From: Pectobacterium wasabiae CFBP 3304 | GTDB lineage: Bacteria; Pseudomonadota; Gammaproteobacteria; Enterobacterales; Enterobacteriaceae | Direction: 5' to 3' | DNA length: 64,000 nt | Assembly: GCF_001742185.1 (NCBI RefSeq) | Contig: NZ_CP015750.1 | Location: forward strand, 3,100,001 to 3,164,000 | In this document: piece by piece, positions 1-8,437 of the stretch | Layout of the letters: each line of letters starts with the position of its first letter | Position numbering within the stretch: the first letter of the stretch is position 1 | Notes under the pieces: model-generated | The model's database searches: none | What the model saw: only the letters and a program-made list of their open reading frames with translations | What the model was told of the DNA's origin: nothing | Made by a program: the position numbers and the translations under genes

Positions 1-414
1 ATCGATGCCGAGTCCGATACCGATATAACGCCCGTTTTCGGTGATCATAAAGCCGTCCGTCAGTGATTTGTCACCAGTGATCACCGTTTGATCGGCGACG
101 TCGTTTAACGACGCCAGCGCATCGATAATCAGCGGGTTTTTATCCATAAACGCGATGCAGCTCTTTTTGTCATACAGTTCGCGATAAAAAGGGCGGGACA
201 TTTGGGAGAGAAAAATGTGGCGGTTGATTAAGCCAAAAGGACGTCCATCCTCTACAACAGGCAGGCTGACCCATTCTTTGTTTTTACTGAACAACTGCAA
301 TACGGTGGCATTGTCGGTGTCAGGAGAAACATCCGGCAGAGGAATACAAAGATCTCGCGCCACCGGAGTACCCCGGAGGAGTGGTCGGGCGCAAGGAACG
401 GGCATGGCGATCAT
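1..414 (-). CDS. CBS-domain signalling protein, N-terminal part (partial)
   Basis: The gene runs off the left edge; 138 codons are present, open to base 1. The translation starts MIAMPVPCARPL and contains LPVVEDGRPFGLINR and SDGF-like LTDGFMITENGRYIGIG, the pattern of paired CBS modules that precede GGDEF (diguanylate cyclase) domains in some proteobacterial cyclic-di-GMP proteins. The GGDEF part itself is not visible, so the enzymatic role is inference. A second in-frame ATG at 405 is possible; no strong ribosome binding site separates the two. It lies 85 bp downstream of the lipoprotein hydrolase on the same strand and could be cotranscribed with it. Confidence 0.5.
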   Translation of the reverse strand, partial: MIAMPVPCARPLLRGTPVARDLCIPLPDVSPDTDNATVLQLFSKNKEWVSLPVVEDGRPFGLINRHIFLSQMSRPFYRELYDKKSCIAFMDKNPLIIDALASLNDVADQTVITGDKSLTDGFMITENGRYIGIGLGID

Positions 415-499
415 GGTTAATCTTTGGGCGGATTTGTCTTTAAGTCAAAATACCCGCCCTTGATGACCAAATGATGACAACTCCCCGTTTGGGGTAAGG

Positions 500-1693
500 T
501 TATTGTGCGTCTAATACGTTGAGCATGATCTGGTTTTGCCAGTCGAAATAGGGGTTGAAGGTCAGGCGCACATGGGTTTTACCACTTTCTATATATCCCC
601 AGTCGGAATACCACAGCGTGCTGCGATCCGCGCAGGCCGTCAGGTCGTTATTGGTTTGTCCGTTGGCGCAAATAACGATTGAGCCTGCTTTGCCGTATTC
701 CTTATTCTCTGGTGAAAACAGGAGCGACATATGTGAGAGTTGGCTGATACGCCATTCAGGCAACGAACCTGTACGCACTAACACGCGCGAAGAATGTACC
801 CCGGCAGGGCGATCGCCGTACCAGATCAGACGACTGCGTGGGTTGGTAAACTGCGTATCGAACATGTTGACAATATAGGTCGTATCGACGACGGAATCAT
901 GCTCCGCCAGAACGATTAACACGGGTTTGTCATAAGGTTTTTTAGCCAGTTGTGAACGAACACCGCTGCTGGAATAGTAATATTGGGCGAAACCGTTAGT
1001 CGGTACGCGCATGTAGCGGGTCGCTAACTGCTCAGGATACCCAGGGCGCGGCGGCATTAGCCAGTCGGTAAATATGGACAGCAGTGGCGTCATGAAATCG
1101 TATTTTTCGTTGGATTTAATCGCGGGTGAAAACAGCACCAGCCCTTTGATTTCAGGGTGTTGTGACGCATATTCCAATACCAGATTGCCGCCAGTGGAAA
1201 AGCCGCCCAGATAGACCTCATCCACCTCTTTACTGAGGATTGCCGCCTGTTCGGTGACCACTTTGCGCCAGTCATCAACGGTGACGTGCAGCAGATCGGA
1301 GGGGCGCGTGCCGTGTCCCGGCAGCAAAACGGTTCTGACCAGAAAGCCCTGTTTGACCAATTTCGGTGTTATGTCAATGAACGAACCGGGGGAATCCCCC
1401 AGTCCATGCACCAGTAAAATCGCCTTATGCGGTTGACCCGCAGGGCGGGTTTCACTGGGGGTATTCCAGCGTAATTCCAGTTGTTTATCGGTGGTTTGGA
1501 AGGCGCGATGCTGCTCTACCCAGCGTGTCGTTTCCTGCTGATAGCGCTCGAATGATGGTTGCCCTAAGGGCGTCATATCACGTGGATTGCTGTTGCACCC
1601 CACCATAAAAAGCACGCCCACGAGGGCAAACAAACCTACCATCACCCGTTTCCAGATTGGCCACGAAACGAACCGGAATACGTTTATTGTCAT
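500..1693 (-). CDS. alpha/beta-hydrolase family lipoprotein
   Basis: A 397-residue protein with an N-terminal hydrophobic segment (about residues 17-32) ending in the lipobox-like LFMVGC, so it is probably lipid-anchored to an envelope membrane. The body is an alpha/beta-hydrolase of the lysophospholipase/S33 type: the oxyanion-region motif HGLGDSPGSF, then LPGHGTRPSDL, and the nucleophile elbow GFSTGG that should hold the catalytic serine; a later AEHDSVVD supplies the likely acid and SHMSLLF the likely histidine. Substrate unknown. The start is supported by AAGGAG just upstream of the ATG. Esterase, lipase or peptidase activity cannot be told apart from sequence alone. Confidence 0.75.
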   Translation of the reverse strand: MTINVFRFVSWPIWKRVMVGLFALVGVLFMVGCNSNPRDMTPLGQPSFERYQQETTRWVEQHRAFQTTDKQLELRWNTPSETRPAGQPHKAILLVHGLGDSPGSFIDITPKLVKQGFLVRTVLLPGHGTRPSDLLHVTVDDWRKVVTEQAAILSKEVDEVYLGGFSTGGNLVLEYASQHPEIKGLVLFSPAIKSNEKYDFMTPLLSIFTDWLMPPRPGYPEQLATRYMRVPTNGFAQYYYSSSGVRSQLAKKPYDKPVLIVLAEHDSVVDTTYIVNMFDTQFTNPRSRLIWYGDRPAGVHSSRVLVRTGSLPEWRISQLSHMSLLFSPENKEYGKAGSIVICANGQTNNDLTACADRSTLWYSDWGYIESGKTHVRLTFNPYFDWQNQIMLNVLDAQ

Positions 1694-1897
1694 TTATTCT
1701 CCTTGCCTGCTGGCAACATCAACCTGATAGCTAATGGGATAGGGCGATTCGACATCACTATATCTGAAATTATTTAGCAAGCATGGCACTCAACGTGCGG
1801 CGCTGTGAGGCGCATTGAAAAGGTAACCCGTTGCCTTTGTGGTTTGCGTCGTGGGGCTTCATGTTATACTTCGGACAAATTAGGCGTTTTTTCTGTC

Positions 1898-1914
1898 TTT
1901 TGGTCAGGCCAATA
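1898..1914. promoter_or_regulatory. possible UxuR-like operator before uxuR
   Basis: TTTTGG and CCAAT arms flank a 5-base centre, about 36-52 bp upstream of the uxuR start. The arms match the TTGG/CCAA core of the enterobacterial ExuR/UxuR palindrome, but the spacer is one base longer than the usual four. It could mediate autoregulation; weak support. Confidence 0.25.
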
Positions 1915-1949
1915 TTACGATGGCCGATGTTGAATAAAGGGATGGCGGT

Positions 1950-2684
1950 ATGCGTTTATATCAGCAGATTGGTGACAATCTTCGCGCGGAAATTCTGAAA
2001 GGAAACTATCAGATTGGCGATCGCTTGCCTCCCGAGCGTGATATTGCTGAAACCTACAACGTTAGTCGTAGCGTGGTACGTGAAGCCCTGATCATGCTGG
2101 AGCTGGAAAAGCTGATTGAGGTACGCAAAGGTTCGGGCGTTTATGTTATGCAACTCCCGACCGCGCAGGGGAAAGATAGCGTAGTCGACAGCGGCTATGG
2201 CCCTTTCGAGCTGATGCAGGCGCGCCAACTGCTGGAAGGCGAGGTTGCCGCATTTGCTGCGATGCAGGCCACCAAAAGTGACATTGTGAAAATGCGACAG
2301 GCCATTGAACAGGAAAGGGCATCGCTTGAGAACGGCAGCGTGGATGAAAGCGCCGATGAACAGTTCCATTGCCTGTTGGCACAGTCCACTCAAAACAGCG
2401 TCTTAGCCAACATGGTGTATGAGGTATGGCAAGCGCGTAAGCGCAGTCCAATGTGGCAGGGAATTCACTCTCATACCGATGATTTCAGCTATCAGCGCCA
2501 GTGGTTGGACGATCATGAACAGATCCTGCGTGCCGTATCTCGCCGTGATGTGAATATGGCGCGTCAGGCGATGTGGCAGCATCTGGAGAATGTAAAAATT
2601 AAACTGCTGGAAATCTCGAATGTGGACGATCCGACCTTTGACGGCTACCTGTTCGAGTCCGTTCCTTCCCGCCTGGAATCTTAA
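1950..2684 (+). CDS. uxuR: GntR/FadR-family regulator of hexuronate use (UxuR-like)
   Basis: A 244-residue transcription factor. Residues 1-70 form a GntR winged helix with RLPPERDIAETYNVSRSVV and EVRKGSGVYV, very close to E. coli ExuR and UxuR; the rest is an all-helical FCD effector domain (LLEGEVAAF, DEQFHCLLA, DDHEQIL) of the kind that binds uronates such as fructuronate. It sits 267 bp upstream of uxuA in the same direction, and a UxuR/ExuR-type palindrome lies between them, which favours control of mannonate dehydratase expression. ExuR or another paralogue is the alternative; neighbourhood makes UxuR more likely. GGGATGG precedes the ATG. A hairpin follows the stop codon. Confidence 0.75.
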   Translation: MRLYQQIGDNLRAEILKGNYQIGDRLPPERDIAETYNVSRSVVREALIMLELEKLIEVRKGSGVYVMQLPTAQGKDSVVDSGYGPFELMQARQLLEGEVAAFAAMQATKSDIVKMRQAIEQERASLENGSVDESADEQFHCLLAQSTQNSVLANMVYEVWQARKRSPMWQGIHSHTDDFSYQRQWLDDHEQILRAVSRRDVNMARQAMWQHLENVKIKLLEISNVDDPTFDGYLFESVPSRLES

Positions 2685-2713
2685 TTTCCCCGTTATTCCC
2701 TTTTCTGTGTGGA

Positions 2714-2751
2714 TTTTCTCTCCGGCATCGCATCAGTGTACGGAGAGAAAA
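2714..2751 (+). terminator. hairpin after uxuR
   Basis: Perfect 11 bp arms TTTTCTCTCCG / CGGAGAGAAAA with a 16-base loop, starting 30 bp after the uxuR stop. No T-tract follows, so it may be a weak or Rho-assisted terminator or a stabilising 3' structure. Confidence 0.45.
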
Positions 2752-2843
2752 GATATCAGACCAAATAACCCATTTCTGACTTTGCGTTTCACAATTGCCG
2801 CCTGAGTACGCATGATGTTAGTCCAAAAAATGGATTTTTTGTG

Positions 2844-2861
2844 TAATTGGTCAATCAATTT
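2844..2861. promoter_or_regulatory. UxuR/ExuR-type operator before uxuA
   Basis: The 18-mer TAATTGGTCAATCAATTT matches 14 of 18 positions of the remembered ExuR/UxuR consensus (AAATTGGTATACCAATTT), with the right TTGG-N4-CAA spacing. It ends 11 bp before a perfect -35 hexamer and about 90 bp before the uxuA start, a position suited to repression. Confidence 0.6.
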
Positions 2862-2872
2862 GCGAGTTTTGT

Positions 2873-2900
2873 TTGACAGCCTGTTTCGGTGAGGTAGGCT
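2873..2900 (+). promoter_or_regulatory. likely uxuA promoter
   Basis: A consensus TTGACA (2873-2878) is followed after 16 bp by TAGGCT (2895-2900), a poor -10. It lies immediately downstream of the UxuR-type operator and about 50 bp before the start codon. The -35 is convincing; the -10 is not. Confidence 0.45.
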
Positions 2901-2951
2901 TTTACTATCTTGACGAAACAACTATTCTTGGCAAAAAAAGGGTAACTCGGT

Positions 2952-4148
2952 ATGGAACAAACCTGGCGTTGGTACGGCCCGAACGATCCTGTCTCACTGG
3001 ATGACGTTCGGCAAGCCGGAGCGACCGGCGTGGTGACGGCATTGCACCACATTCCCAATGGCGAAATCTGGTCGGTTGAGGAGATTGAAAAGCGTAAAGC
3101 TGAATTGAAGGCGAAAGGGCTAGTGTGGTCGGTGGTCGAAAGCGTACCGGTTCATGAAGAGATCAAAACCCAAACGGGGAATTATCGACAGCATATTGCT
3201 AACTATCAGCAATCGCTGCGAAATCTGGCACAGTGTGGCATTGATACGGTGTGTTATAACTTCATGCCCGTGCTGGACTGGACGCGAACCGATCTTGAAT
3301 ATGTGCTGCCGGATGGCTCAAAAGCGCTGCGTTTCGATCATATTGCCTTTGCTGCTTTTGAACTGCATATCCTGCAACGCCGCGGTGCTGAAAAAGATTA
3401 CACGGCGGATGAGCAGGCACAGGCTGCTGACTACTACCGTGGTATGAGCGAAGAGGATATTGCGCGCTTGACCGGCAATATCATCGCAGGCCTGCCGGGG
3501 TCTGAAGAAGGCTATACGCTGGATCAATTCCGTGGACGTTTGGCGGAATATGATGGTATCGACCATGCCAAACTGCGTGAGCACCTTGGTCATTTCCTCC
3601 GTGAAATTGTGCCCGTTGCGGAAGCAGCCGGCCTCCGTCTTGCTATTCACCCTGACGATCCACCGCGTCCGATCCTTGGGCTGCCACGAGTGATGTCTAC
3701 TATCGACGATATGCGCTGGCTGAAACAGACGGTCGATAGCCTTCATAACGGCTTTACTTTTTGTACCGGCTCTTACGGTGTGCGTGCCGATAACGATCTG
3801 GTTAACATGCTGGAAACGTTTGCCGATCGCGTGCATTTTACCCATCTGCGTGCCACCTGTCGGGAAGATAATCCCAATTCGTTCCACGAAGGGGCGCATT
3901 TGCAGGGGGATGTGGACATGGTGGCGATCATCAATGCCATCCTGGCGGAAGAGCTGCGGCGTCAGAAAGCGGGCGATCGTCGTCCGATCCCTGTGCGCCC
4001 AGACCACGGGCATCAGATGCTGGACGATCTGAAAAAGAAGACCAATCCCGGCTATTCGGCAATTGGGCGGTTGAAAGGGCTGGCGGAACTTCGCGGTGTT
4101 GAGCTGGCACTGAAGCGCACGCTATTTACCGAATTGCAGCAAGGCTGA
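2952..4148 (+). CDS. uxuA: mannonate dehydratase UxuA
   Basis: A 398-residue cytosolic enzyme that converts D-mannonate to 2-keto-3-deoxygluconate in the glucuronate branch of hexuronate catabolism, feeding the same KDG pool as pectin breakdown. It is nearly collinear with E. coli UxuA (about 394 residues): [15 protein letters not shown] at the start, [57 protein letters not shown] and [20 protein letters not shown] at the C terminus; the His, Asp and Cys positions typical of the metal site are present. No uxuB follows, so the partner fructuronate reductase must be elsewhere. Single-gene transcript likely from the operator-controlled promoter upstream. Confidence 0.97.
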   Translation: MEQTWRWYGPNDPVSLDDVRQAGATGVVTALHHIPNGEIWSVEEIEKRKAELKAKGLVWSVVESVPVHEEIKTQTGNYRQHIANYQQSLRNLAQCGIDTVCYNFMPVLDWTRTDLEYVLPDGSKALRFDHIAFAAFELHILQRRGAEKDYTADEQAQAADYYRGMSEEDIARLTGNIIAGLPGSEEGYTLDQFRGRLAEYDGIDHAKLREHLGHFLREIVPVAEAAGLRLAIHPDDPPRPILGLPRVMSTIDDMRWLKQTVDSLHNGFTFCTGSYGVRADNDLVNMLETFADRVHFTHLRATCREDNPNSFHEGAHLQGDVDMVAIINAILAEELRRQKAGDRRPIPVRPDHGHQMLDDLKKKTNPGYSAIGRLKGLAELRGVELALKRTLFTELQQG

Positions 4149-4158
4149 TGAAATGAAA

Positions 4159-4185
4159 CAGACCGTGCTTTGTCAGCACGGTCTG
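4159..4185 (+). terminator. hairpin after uxuA
   Basis: Perfect 11 bp arms CAGACCGTGCT / AGCACGGTCTG with a 5-base loop, 10 bp after the uxuA stop codon. A T-tract is lacking, so termination efficiency is uncertain. Confidence 0.6.
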
Positions 4186-4219
4186 GTGAAGGTTGATGTG
4201 TCAGGACCCCAGAGGAGTT

Positions 4220-4325
4220 TATACCCGTCATACTTCAAGCTGCTTGTGCGTTGGCAATACTCTGCTCATCTCTGAGCCTCGCCCTGAAGGGCCGCTTTCA
4301 CGCAACTCGAATTATTTAGGGTATA
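4220..4325. repeat. dispersed palindromic element, copy A
   Basis: Starts TATACCCGTCATACTTCAAG and ends CAACTCGAATTATTTAGGGT plus ATA; the ends are imperfect inverted repeats of each other. The same ends recur at 30484-30687 and 39782-39843, with more diverged relatives elsewhere in the window. It lies between uxuA and pel3 and carries no reading frame. It looks like a small non-autonomous, MITE-like or RNA-hairpin element. Confidence 0.75.
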
Positions 4326-4347
4326 GATATGAATTTTAATAGCTGAA

Positions 4348-5391
4348 TTACAGGGCTTTCACGTTTGAACGGCTGACTTTACAGTTCTTGCTATCCCAGA
4401 ACTCGCCATATTTCTCGGTTTTTCCTTTCCCTTTTTCTATACCTTTAAACTCTTCACATACTTTAGGGTTGCCGGCTTTATAGTTTTTAATACGCAGATC
4501 GCGGATTTCAGCGACATCACCAAAGTTGCGGTTTACACCAGCGATACTGTCGATGGTGCCGTTAACGGTTGCGCTGATGATAGTGAGGTTACGTGGGCCA
4601 CCGTTGTTGGTGCAGTCACCGCAAGAGCGCCACAGTTTGCCGTGTTGGCCAGTCAGGGTGAAGTTGCCCTGTACGATCGTGTGGCTGTTTTTGGCATTCT
4701 GTTGCAGCACTTTGTCCGGCTTGCCGCCAGGGCCATTGGTGGTGTTATGGGCGATACCACCGACGATGGTCATGGTTTTACCCAGGTTGGTTGCTGCATC
4801 TTCACAAACGTCTTCCCAGATCACATTTTCAATCCGGCAATTGCCTGATTTACAGTGGATACCGTCAGAACCGCCTTTTTCAGAGATGCGCAGGTTCTTG
4901 ATGGTGGCATTTTCCAGTGTGATAACAGGAGGCTGTTTGTCGCTGTCGCCTTTACAGCTCAGGCCCAGAGTAATACCGCCGCAGTCGACGGTTTTATCTT
5001 TAATTACCGCGCCCGCTTTACATTCTGAACTGGCGGCCTTCAGTGAAGCGGCGCGCAGTGGTGCGGGTGCCGTTTGTGCTGCGTTAGACTTTTGGACGTT
5101 ATTATTACCGCTAACTGTATCCACCCAATACCAATAATCCGACTTCGGATTAGCGGTTAAATCCGTAAAGGTTCTGTCGGTGGAATTGAGTTCTGCAATT
5201 TTTTCGCTGCCAGCCTGGTTATTACTGGTGCTGCGATACACATCCTGGCGAATAACATTGCCTGCATCGGTAGACCAGCTTAAATAGGTGGCATTATCTT
5301 TTTTCAGCAGCATCAGCATGGTGTCATCAGCCTGAGCCTGAAAAGAAAAAGCAGCCGTACATAAAAATATCGGTGTTAAATACTTAAACAT
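4348..5391 (-). CDS. pel3: secreted pectate lyase, family PL3, with FnIII domain (Pel3/PelI)
   Basis: A 347-residue pectate lyase. A Sec signal peptide (residues 1 to about 21, ending FQAQA) is followed by a fibronectin III-like domain (about 23-105), an Ala-rich linker (about 108-122) and a Cys-rich PL3 catalytic domain (about 123-347) with GSDGIHCKSGNC, IVGGIAHNTTNGPGGKPDKV and LWRSCGDC. This is the architecture of Dickeya PelI and P. carotovorum Pel-3: calcium-dependent beta-elimination of polygalacturonate outside the cell, reached through type II secretion. In Dickeya the N-terminal part is removed by proteases. It is transcribed away from pehA across a shared AT-rich region, the arrangement described for pel-3/peh-1. 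No frameshift or missing region is seen. Confidence 0.93.
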   Translation of the reverse strand: MFKYLTPIFLCTAAFSFQAQADDTMLMLLKKDNATYLSWSTDAGNVIRQDVYRSTSNNQAGSEKIAELNSTDRTFTDLTANPKSDYWYWVDTVSGNNNVQKSNAAQTAPAPLRAASLKAASSECKAGAVIKDKTVDCGGITLGLSCKGDSDKQPPVITLENATIKNLRISEKGGSDGIHCKSGNCRIENVIWEDVCEDAATNLGKTMTIVGGIAHNTTNGPGGKPDKVLQQNAKNSHTIVQGNFTLTGQHGKLWRSCGDCTNNGGPRNLTIISATVNGTIDSIAGVNRNFGDVAEIRDLRIKNYKAGNPKVCEEFKGIEKGKGKTEKYGEFWDSKNCKVSRSNVKAL

Positions 5392-5957
5392 GTGTTTTTC
5401 CTTGTAAATTAAACGGATATTTTTTCTCTTTATTTATAATAAATAAAGAGGGAGTCCTAACGCATCGAGGGAAGTATATAGCAGTAGGTGTGGGATTAAT
5501 AATTATTCAGAAAAAATATTGAGGTTAATCATATTATTTAATTTACTTTGTTATTATTTTTAATTTAATTTTATTAATTGTTAATTATATTTTATTTAAT
5601 TATTTGTTTTTAATTAATATTTATAAGATTATTAATGAAGGTAATAAATAGATATCGAGGAAGGATAAAAATCTTACCACCTGCAGACTTCCGCGCGTGA
5701 CGGGATTCGGTTTGTTTCCACGTTCTGTTGATGTTTCATTTAATTTTGCGGTGATAATTTAATCACGCATAAAACCCAGTGTTTTTTTAATAAGTATTGA
5801 GGGGTTTTATGTAAATGGACTTTTATTAATCTACATATGCATGTGCGATAGTTTTGAGTTTCTATAAAAGAGTTTTATTTTTCTTATTAAGTTAAAGGAA
5901 GCGTAATTCCTTTTTAGTAACAGAAAAATTACGGACATTTATAAGGTGAGGTTTGAC
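5392..5957. promoter_or_regulatory. AT-rich divergent control region, pel3/pehA
   Basis: A 566 bp stretch with no supported gene between two divergently transcribed pectinases. Most of it, especially 5480-5650, is extremely AT-rich, as expected of silencer-bound (H-NS) DNA. Two inverted repeats stand out: GTGAT-N6-ATCAC at 5751-5766, CRP-like but with a spacer two bases too long, and ATAAAA-GAG-TTTTAT at 5864-5878. TGTTTCATTT near 5732 resembles one half of a KdgR box, without a matching partner. The pehA ribosome binding site AAGGTGAG is at 5943-5950. Confidence 0.6.
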
Positions 5958-7166
5958 ATGGAATATCAATCAGGCAAGCGCGTTTTATCATTATCACTGG
6001 GTCTTATCGGCCTGTTTAGTGCATCTGCATGGGCTTCTGATTCACGAACGGTGAGTGAACCGAAAGCACCATCCGCTTGTACGACGCTTAAAGCGGACAG
6101 CAGTACGGCAACCAGCGCGATTCAAAAAGCGCTGAATAATTGTGATCAAGGAAAAGCAGTAAGGCTAAGCGCAGGGAGTACCTCCGTCTTTCTGAGCGGT
6201 CCACTCTCTCTGCCTTCAGGTGTTAGCCTATTAATCGACAAAGGGGTGACCCTGCGGGCTGTGAATAATGCCAAGTCTTTTGAGAATGCGCCTTCATCCT
6301 GTGGTGTGGTCGATAAAAACGGTAAAGGCTGTGATGCGTTTATTACTGCCGTGAGTACGACAAATAGCGGAATCTATGGGCCGGGCACTATTGATGGGCA
6401 GGGCGGCGTGAAGCTTCAGGATAAAAAGGTGAGCTGGTGGGAACTGGCTGCCGATGCCAAAGTGAAAAAGTTAAAACAGAATACCCCTCGGCTGATTCAG
6501 ATTAATAAGAGTAAGAATTTTACACTGTATAATGTTTCCTTAATCAATTCCCCGAACTTCCACGTCGTCTTCAGCGATGGTGATGGGTTTACCGCGTGGA
6601 AAACCACGATTAAAACGCCGTCCACCGCCAGAAACACGGATGGTATCGATCCGATGTCGTCAAAAAATATCACTATTGCCTACAGCAATATTGCAACGGG
6701 CGACGATAACGTCGCGATCAAAGCGTATAAAGGTCGGGCGGAGACGCGCAATATCTCGATCCTCCATAATGACTTCGGTACTGGACATGGTATGTCGATC
6801 GGCAGTGAAACCATGGGCGTTTATAACGTCACGGTTGATGATTTGAAGATGAACGGCACGACCAATGGTTTGCGCATCAAAAGCGATAAATCGGCTGCTG
6901 GGGTGGTCAATGGTGTTCGATATAGTAATGTCGTGATGAAGAATGTCGCGAAACCGATCGTGATTGATACGGTATATGAGAAAAAAGAAGGGAGTAATGT
7001 CCCAGACTGGAGCGACATTACGTTTAAGGACGTGACGTCTGAAACTAAGGGGATTGTGGTGCTGAACGGTGAGAATGCCAAAAAGCCGATAGAAGTGACG
7101 ATGAAGAATGTCAAGCTGACCAGTGACAGCACATGGCAGATCAAGAACGTTACCGTTAAGAAGTAG
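5958..7166 (+). CDS. pehA: endopolygalacturonase PehA (GH28)
   Basis: A 402-residue secreted enzyme that hydrolyses polygalacturonan chains, a main soft-rot maceration factor. A signal peptide (about 1-26, LGLIGLFSASAWA) precedes a parallel beta-helix GH28 domain with all four signature motifs in order: NTDGIDP (about residue 226), GDDNVAIK (about 248), GTGHGMSIGSE (about 275) and LRIKSDK. The two Asp pairs and the His are the catalytic set of the family. The sequence is nearly identical in memory to P. carotovorum PehA. ATG at 5958 is chosen because AAGGTGAG lies 7 bp upstream; a GTG at 5946 would overlap that site. Export is expected through the type II (Out) system. Confidence 0.97.
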   Translation: MEYQSGKRVLSLSLGLIGLFSASAWASDSRTVSEPKAPSACTTLKADSSTATSAIQKALNNCDQGKAVRLSAGSTSVFLSGPLSLPSGVSLLIDKGVTLRAVNNAKSFENAPSSCGVVDKNGKGCDAFITAVSTTNSGIYGPGTIDGQGGVKLQDKKVSWWELAADAKVKKLKQNTPRLIQINKSKNFTLYNVSLINSPNFHVVFSDGDGFTAWKTTIKTPSTARNTDGIDPMSSKNITIAYSNIATGDDNVAIKAYKGRAETRNISILHNDFGTGHGMSIGSETMGVYNVTVDDLKMNGTTNGLRIKSDKSAAGVVNGVRYSNVVMKNVAKPIVIDTVYEKKEGSNVPDWSDITFKDVTSETKGIVVLNGENAKKPIEVTMKNVKLTSDSTWQIKNVTVKK

Positions 7167-7192
7167 TTTGATTACTACGCTGTTTTGTCATG

Positions 7193-7230
7193 ACAGCGCC
7201 GCACGGGAAACCGGCGGCGCTGTTGTTTGT
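7193..7230 (+). terminator. terminator of pehA
   Basis: Perfect GC-rich 10 bp arms ACAGCGCCGC / GCGGCGCTGT around an 11-base loop, followed by TGTTTGT. It lies between the convergent ends of pehA and the HlyD-like gene and could act for pehA. Confidence 0.75.
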
Positions 7231-7256
7231 CATGCATGATTTGTAGCGTGGCTGAC

Positions 7257-8426
7257 TTAGCGTTCGCGCAGCGCCTCATTAACCTTGTTCAGCGGTTTAA
7301 CTAAATAATCTAAGACGCTTTTCTGTCCCGTTCTTATCTCAACGCTGGCGACCATGCCGGGTACGATGGGGAATTTTTCCCCGGCTTTGTTAGTCAACTC
7401 TGCCTGCGTGGTACGCACATAGATACGATAATAAAACTGATCGCGCCTGACTTCATCCTGAAGAGTGTCAGGCGACACGCTTTCGACTTCGCCGGTTAAA
7501 TTACCGTAGATGGAAGAATCATAGGCGGTGATTTTTACCGTAGCGGGCAAACCCGGCCGAATATAGGCAATATCGCGTGGGTTGATGCGCGTTTCGATCA
7601 GCAACTGATCTTCCAGCGGTACGATCTCCATCAGTTTACCACCCGGTTGCAGCACGCCGCCGACGGTCGTGACCTGAATATCTTTCACGATCCCGCGTAC
7701 CGGTGAGGTAATGGTGGCGCGTTTGAGCTGGTCGGCTTTTCCACTAACCACTTCCCGCTGTGCTTCCAGATCGGCATTGTTTTTGACCTGCTCTTCCCGC
7801 GCCCGCACGGCGTACTGGTTGCTGGCTTCGTCTATTTTGCCACGGATTTCACTTATCTGGCGGCGTAACCGGATCACTTCGACGGCGCTGGCGGCCCCGC
7901 GCTGCACCAGCGGCTCTGTCATCCGTAGCTCCTGCTCGACCAGCCGCATCGACTGTTGCAGGTTGGCGATGGTTTCATTGCGATTGCGCAGGCGTGATTC
8001 ATAAAGCTGACGTTCACGCGCGGCCAGCGCAGGCTCCTTCATGGTTTCCTCGCTGAACTTTAGCGGTTCGCCGCTAAGCTCGGCGTGTAGACGTTCAGCC
8101 GACGCCCGTAGCGTCTGCACGCGGGAGAACGCTTCGCCATAGACGGACTGGAAGCGGTTGATGTCCAACTGCGCCAGCACTTGCCCCTTCTCGACGACAT
8201 TACCCTGTTGTACGAACAGTTGACCGACGATCCCGCCATCCAGGCTTTCAATCACCTGGGCGCGGGTTGAGGGCGTCACCTTGCCGGTCCCGACCGATAC
8301 CTCATCCAGCACGGCGAATTTGGCCCAGACAAAAAAGACGACTAGCCCCAGCAGACTGAGCCAGATAATGACGGATACGCGTCGACCCTGGCGTTTCAGG
8401 TCATCATGGATCGTGATGCTACTCAT
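7257..8426 (-). CDS. HlyD-family type I secretion adaptor of the giant adhesin
   Basis: A 389-residue membrane-fusion protein linking the inner-membrane ABC transporter to the outer-membrane channel. A short cytosolic tail is followed by one membrane segment (about 20-40, VIIWLSLLGLVVFFVWAKFA), a biotinyl-lipoyl half (GKVTPSTRAQVIESLDGGIV), a long coiled coil (about 95-225), the second lipoyl half (SPVRGIVKDIQVTTVGGVL) and a beta-barrel region (LLIETRINPRDIAYIRPG), the standard HlyD order. It is the last gene of the adhesin-tolC-ABC-HlyD array, 11 bp after the ABC gene, and corresponds in position to bapD of Salmonella or lapC of Pseudomonas. Probably devoted to the adhesin. Confidence 0.92.
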   Translation of the reverse strand: MSSITIHDDLKRQGRRVSVIIWLSLLGLVVFFVWAKFAVLDEVSVGTGKVTPSTRAQVIESLDGGIVGQLFVQQGNVVEKGQVLAQLDINRFQSVYGEAFSRVQTLRASAERLHAELSGEPLKFSEETMKEPALAARERQLYESRLRNRNETIANLQQSMRLVEQELRMTEPLVQRGAASAVEVIRLRRQISEIRGKIDEASNQYAVRAREEQVKNNADLEAQREVVSGKADQLKRATITSPVRGIVKDIQVTTVGGVLQPGGKLMEIVPLEDQLLIETRINPRDIAYIRPGLPATVKITAYDSSIYGNLTGEVESVSPDTLQDEVRRDQFYYRIYVRTTQAELTNKAGEKFPIVPGMVASVEIRTGQKSVLDYLVKPLNKVNEALRER

Positions 8427-8437
8427 TGTGTCTCCCC

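Noticed and set aside
5751..5766. CRP site before pehA
   Set aside because: GTGAT and ATCAC arms are separated by six bases where the CRP consensus has four, so it is listed only as an inverted repeat.
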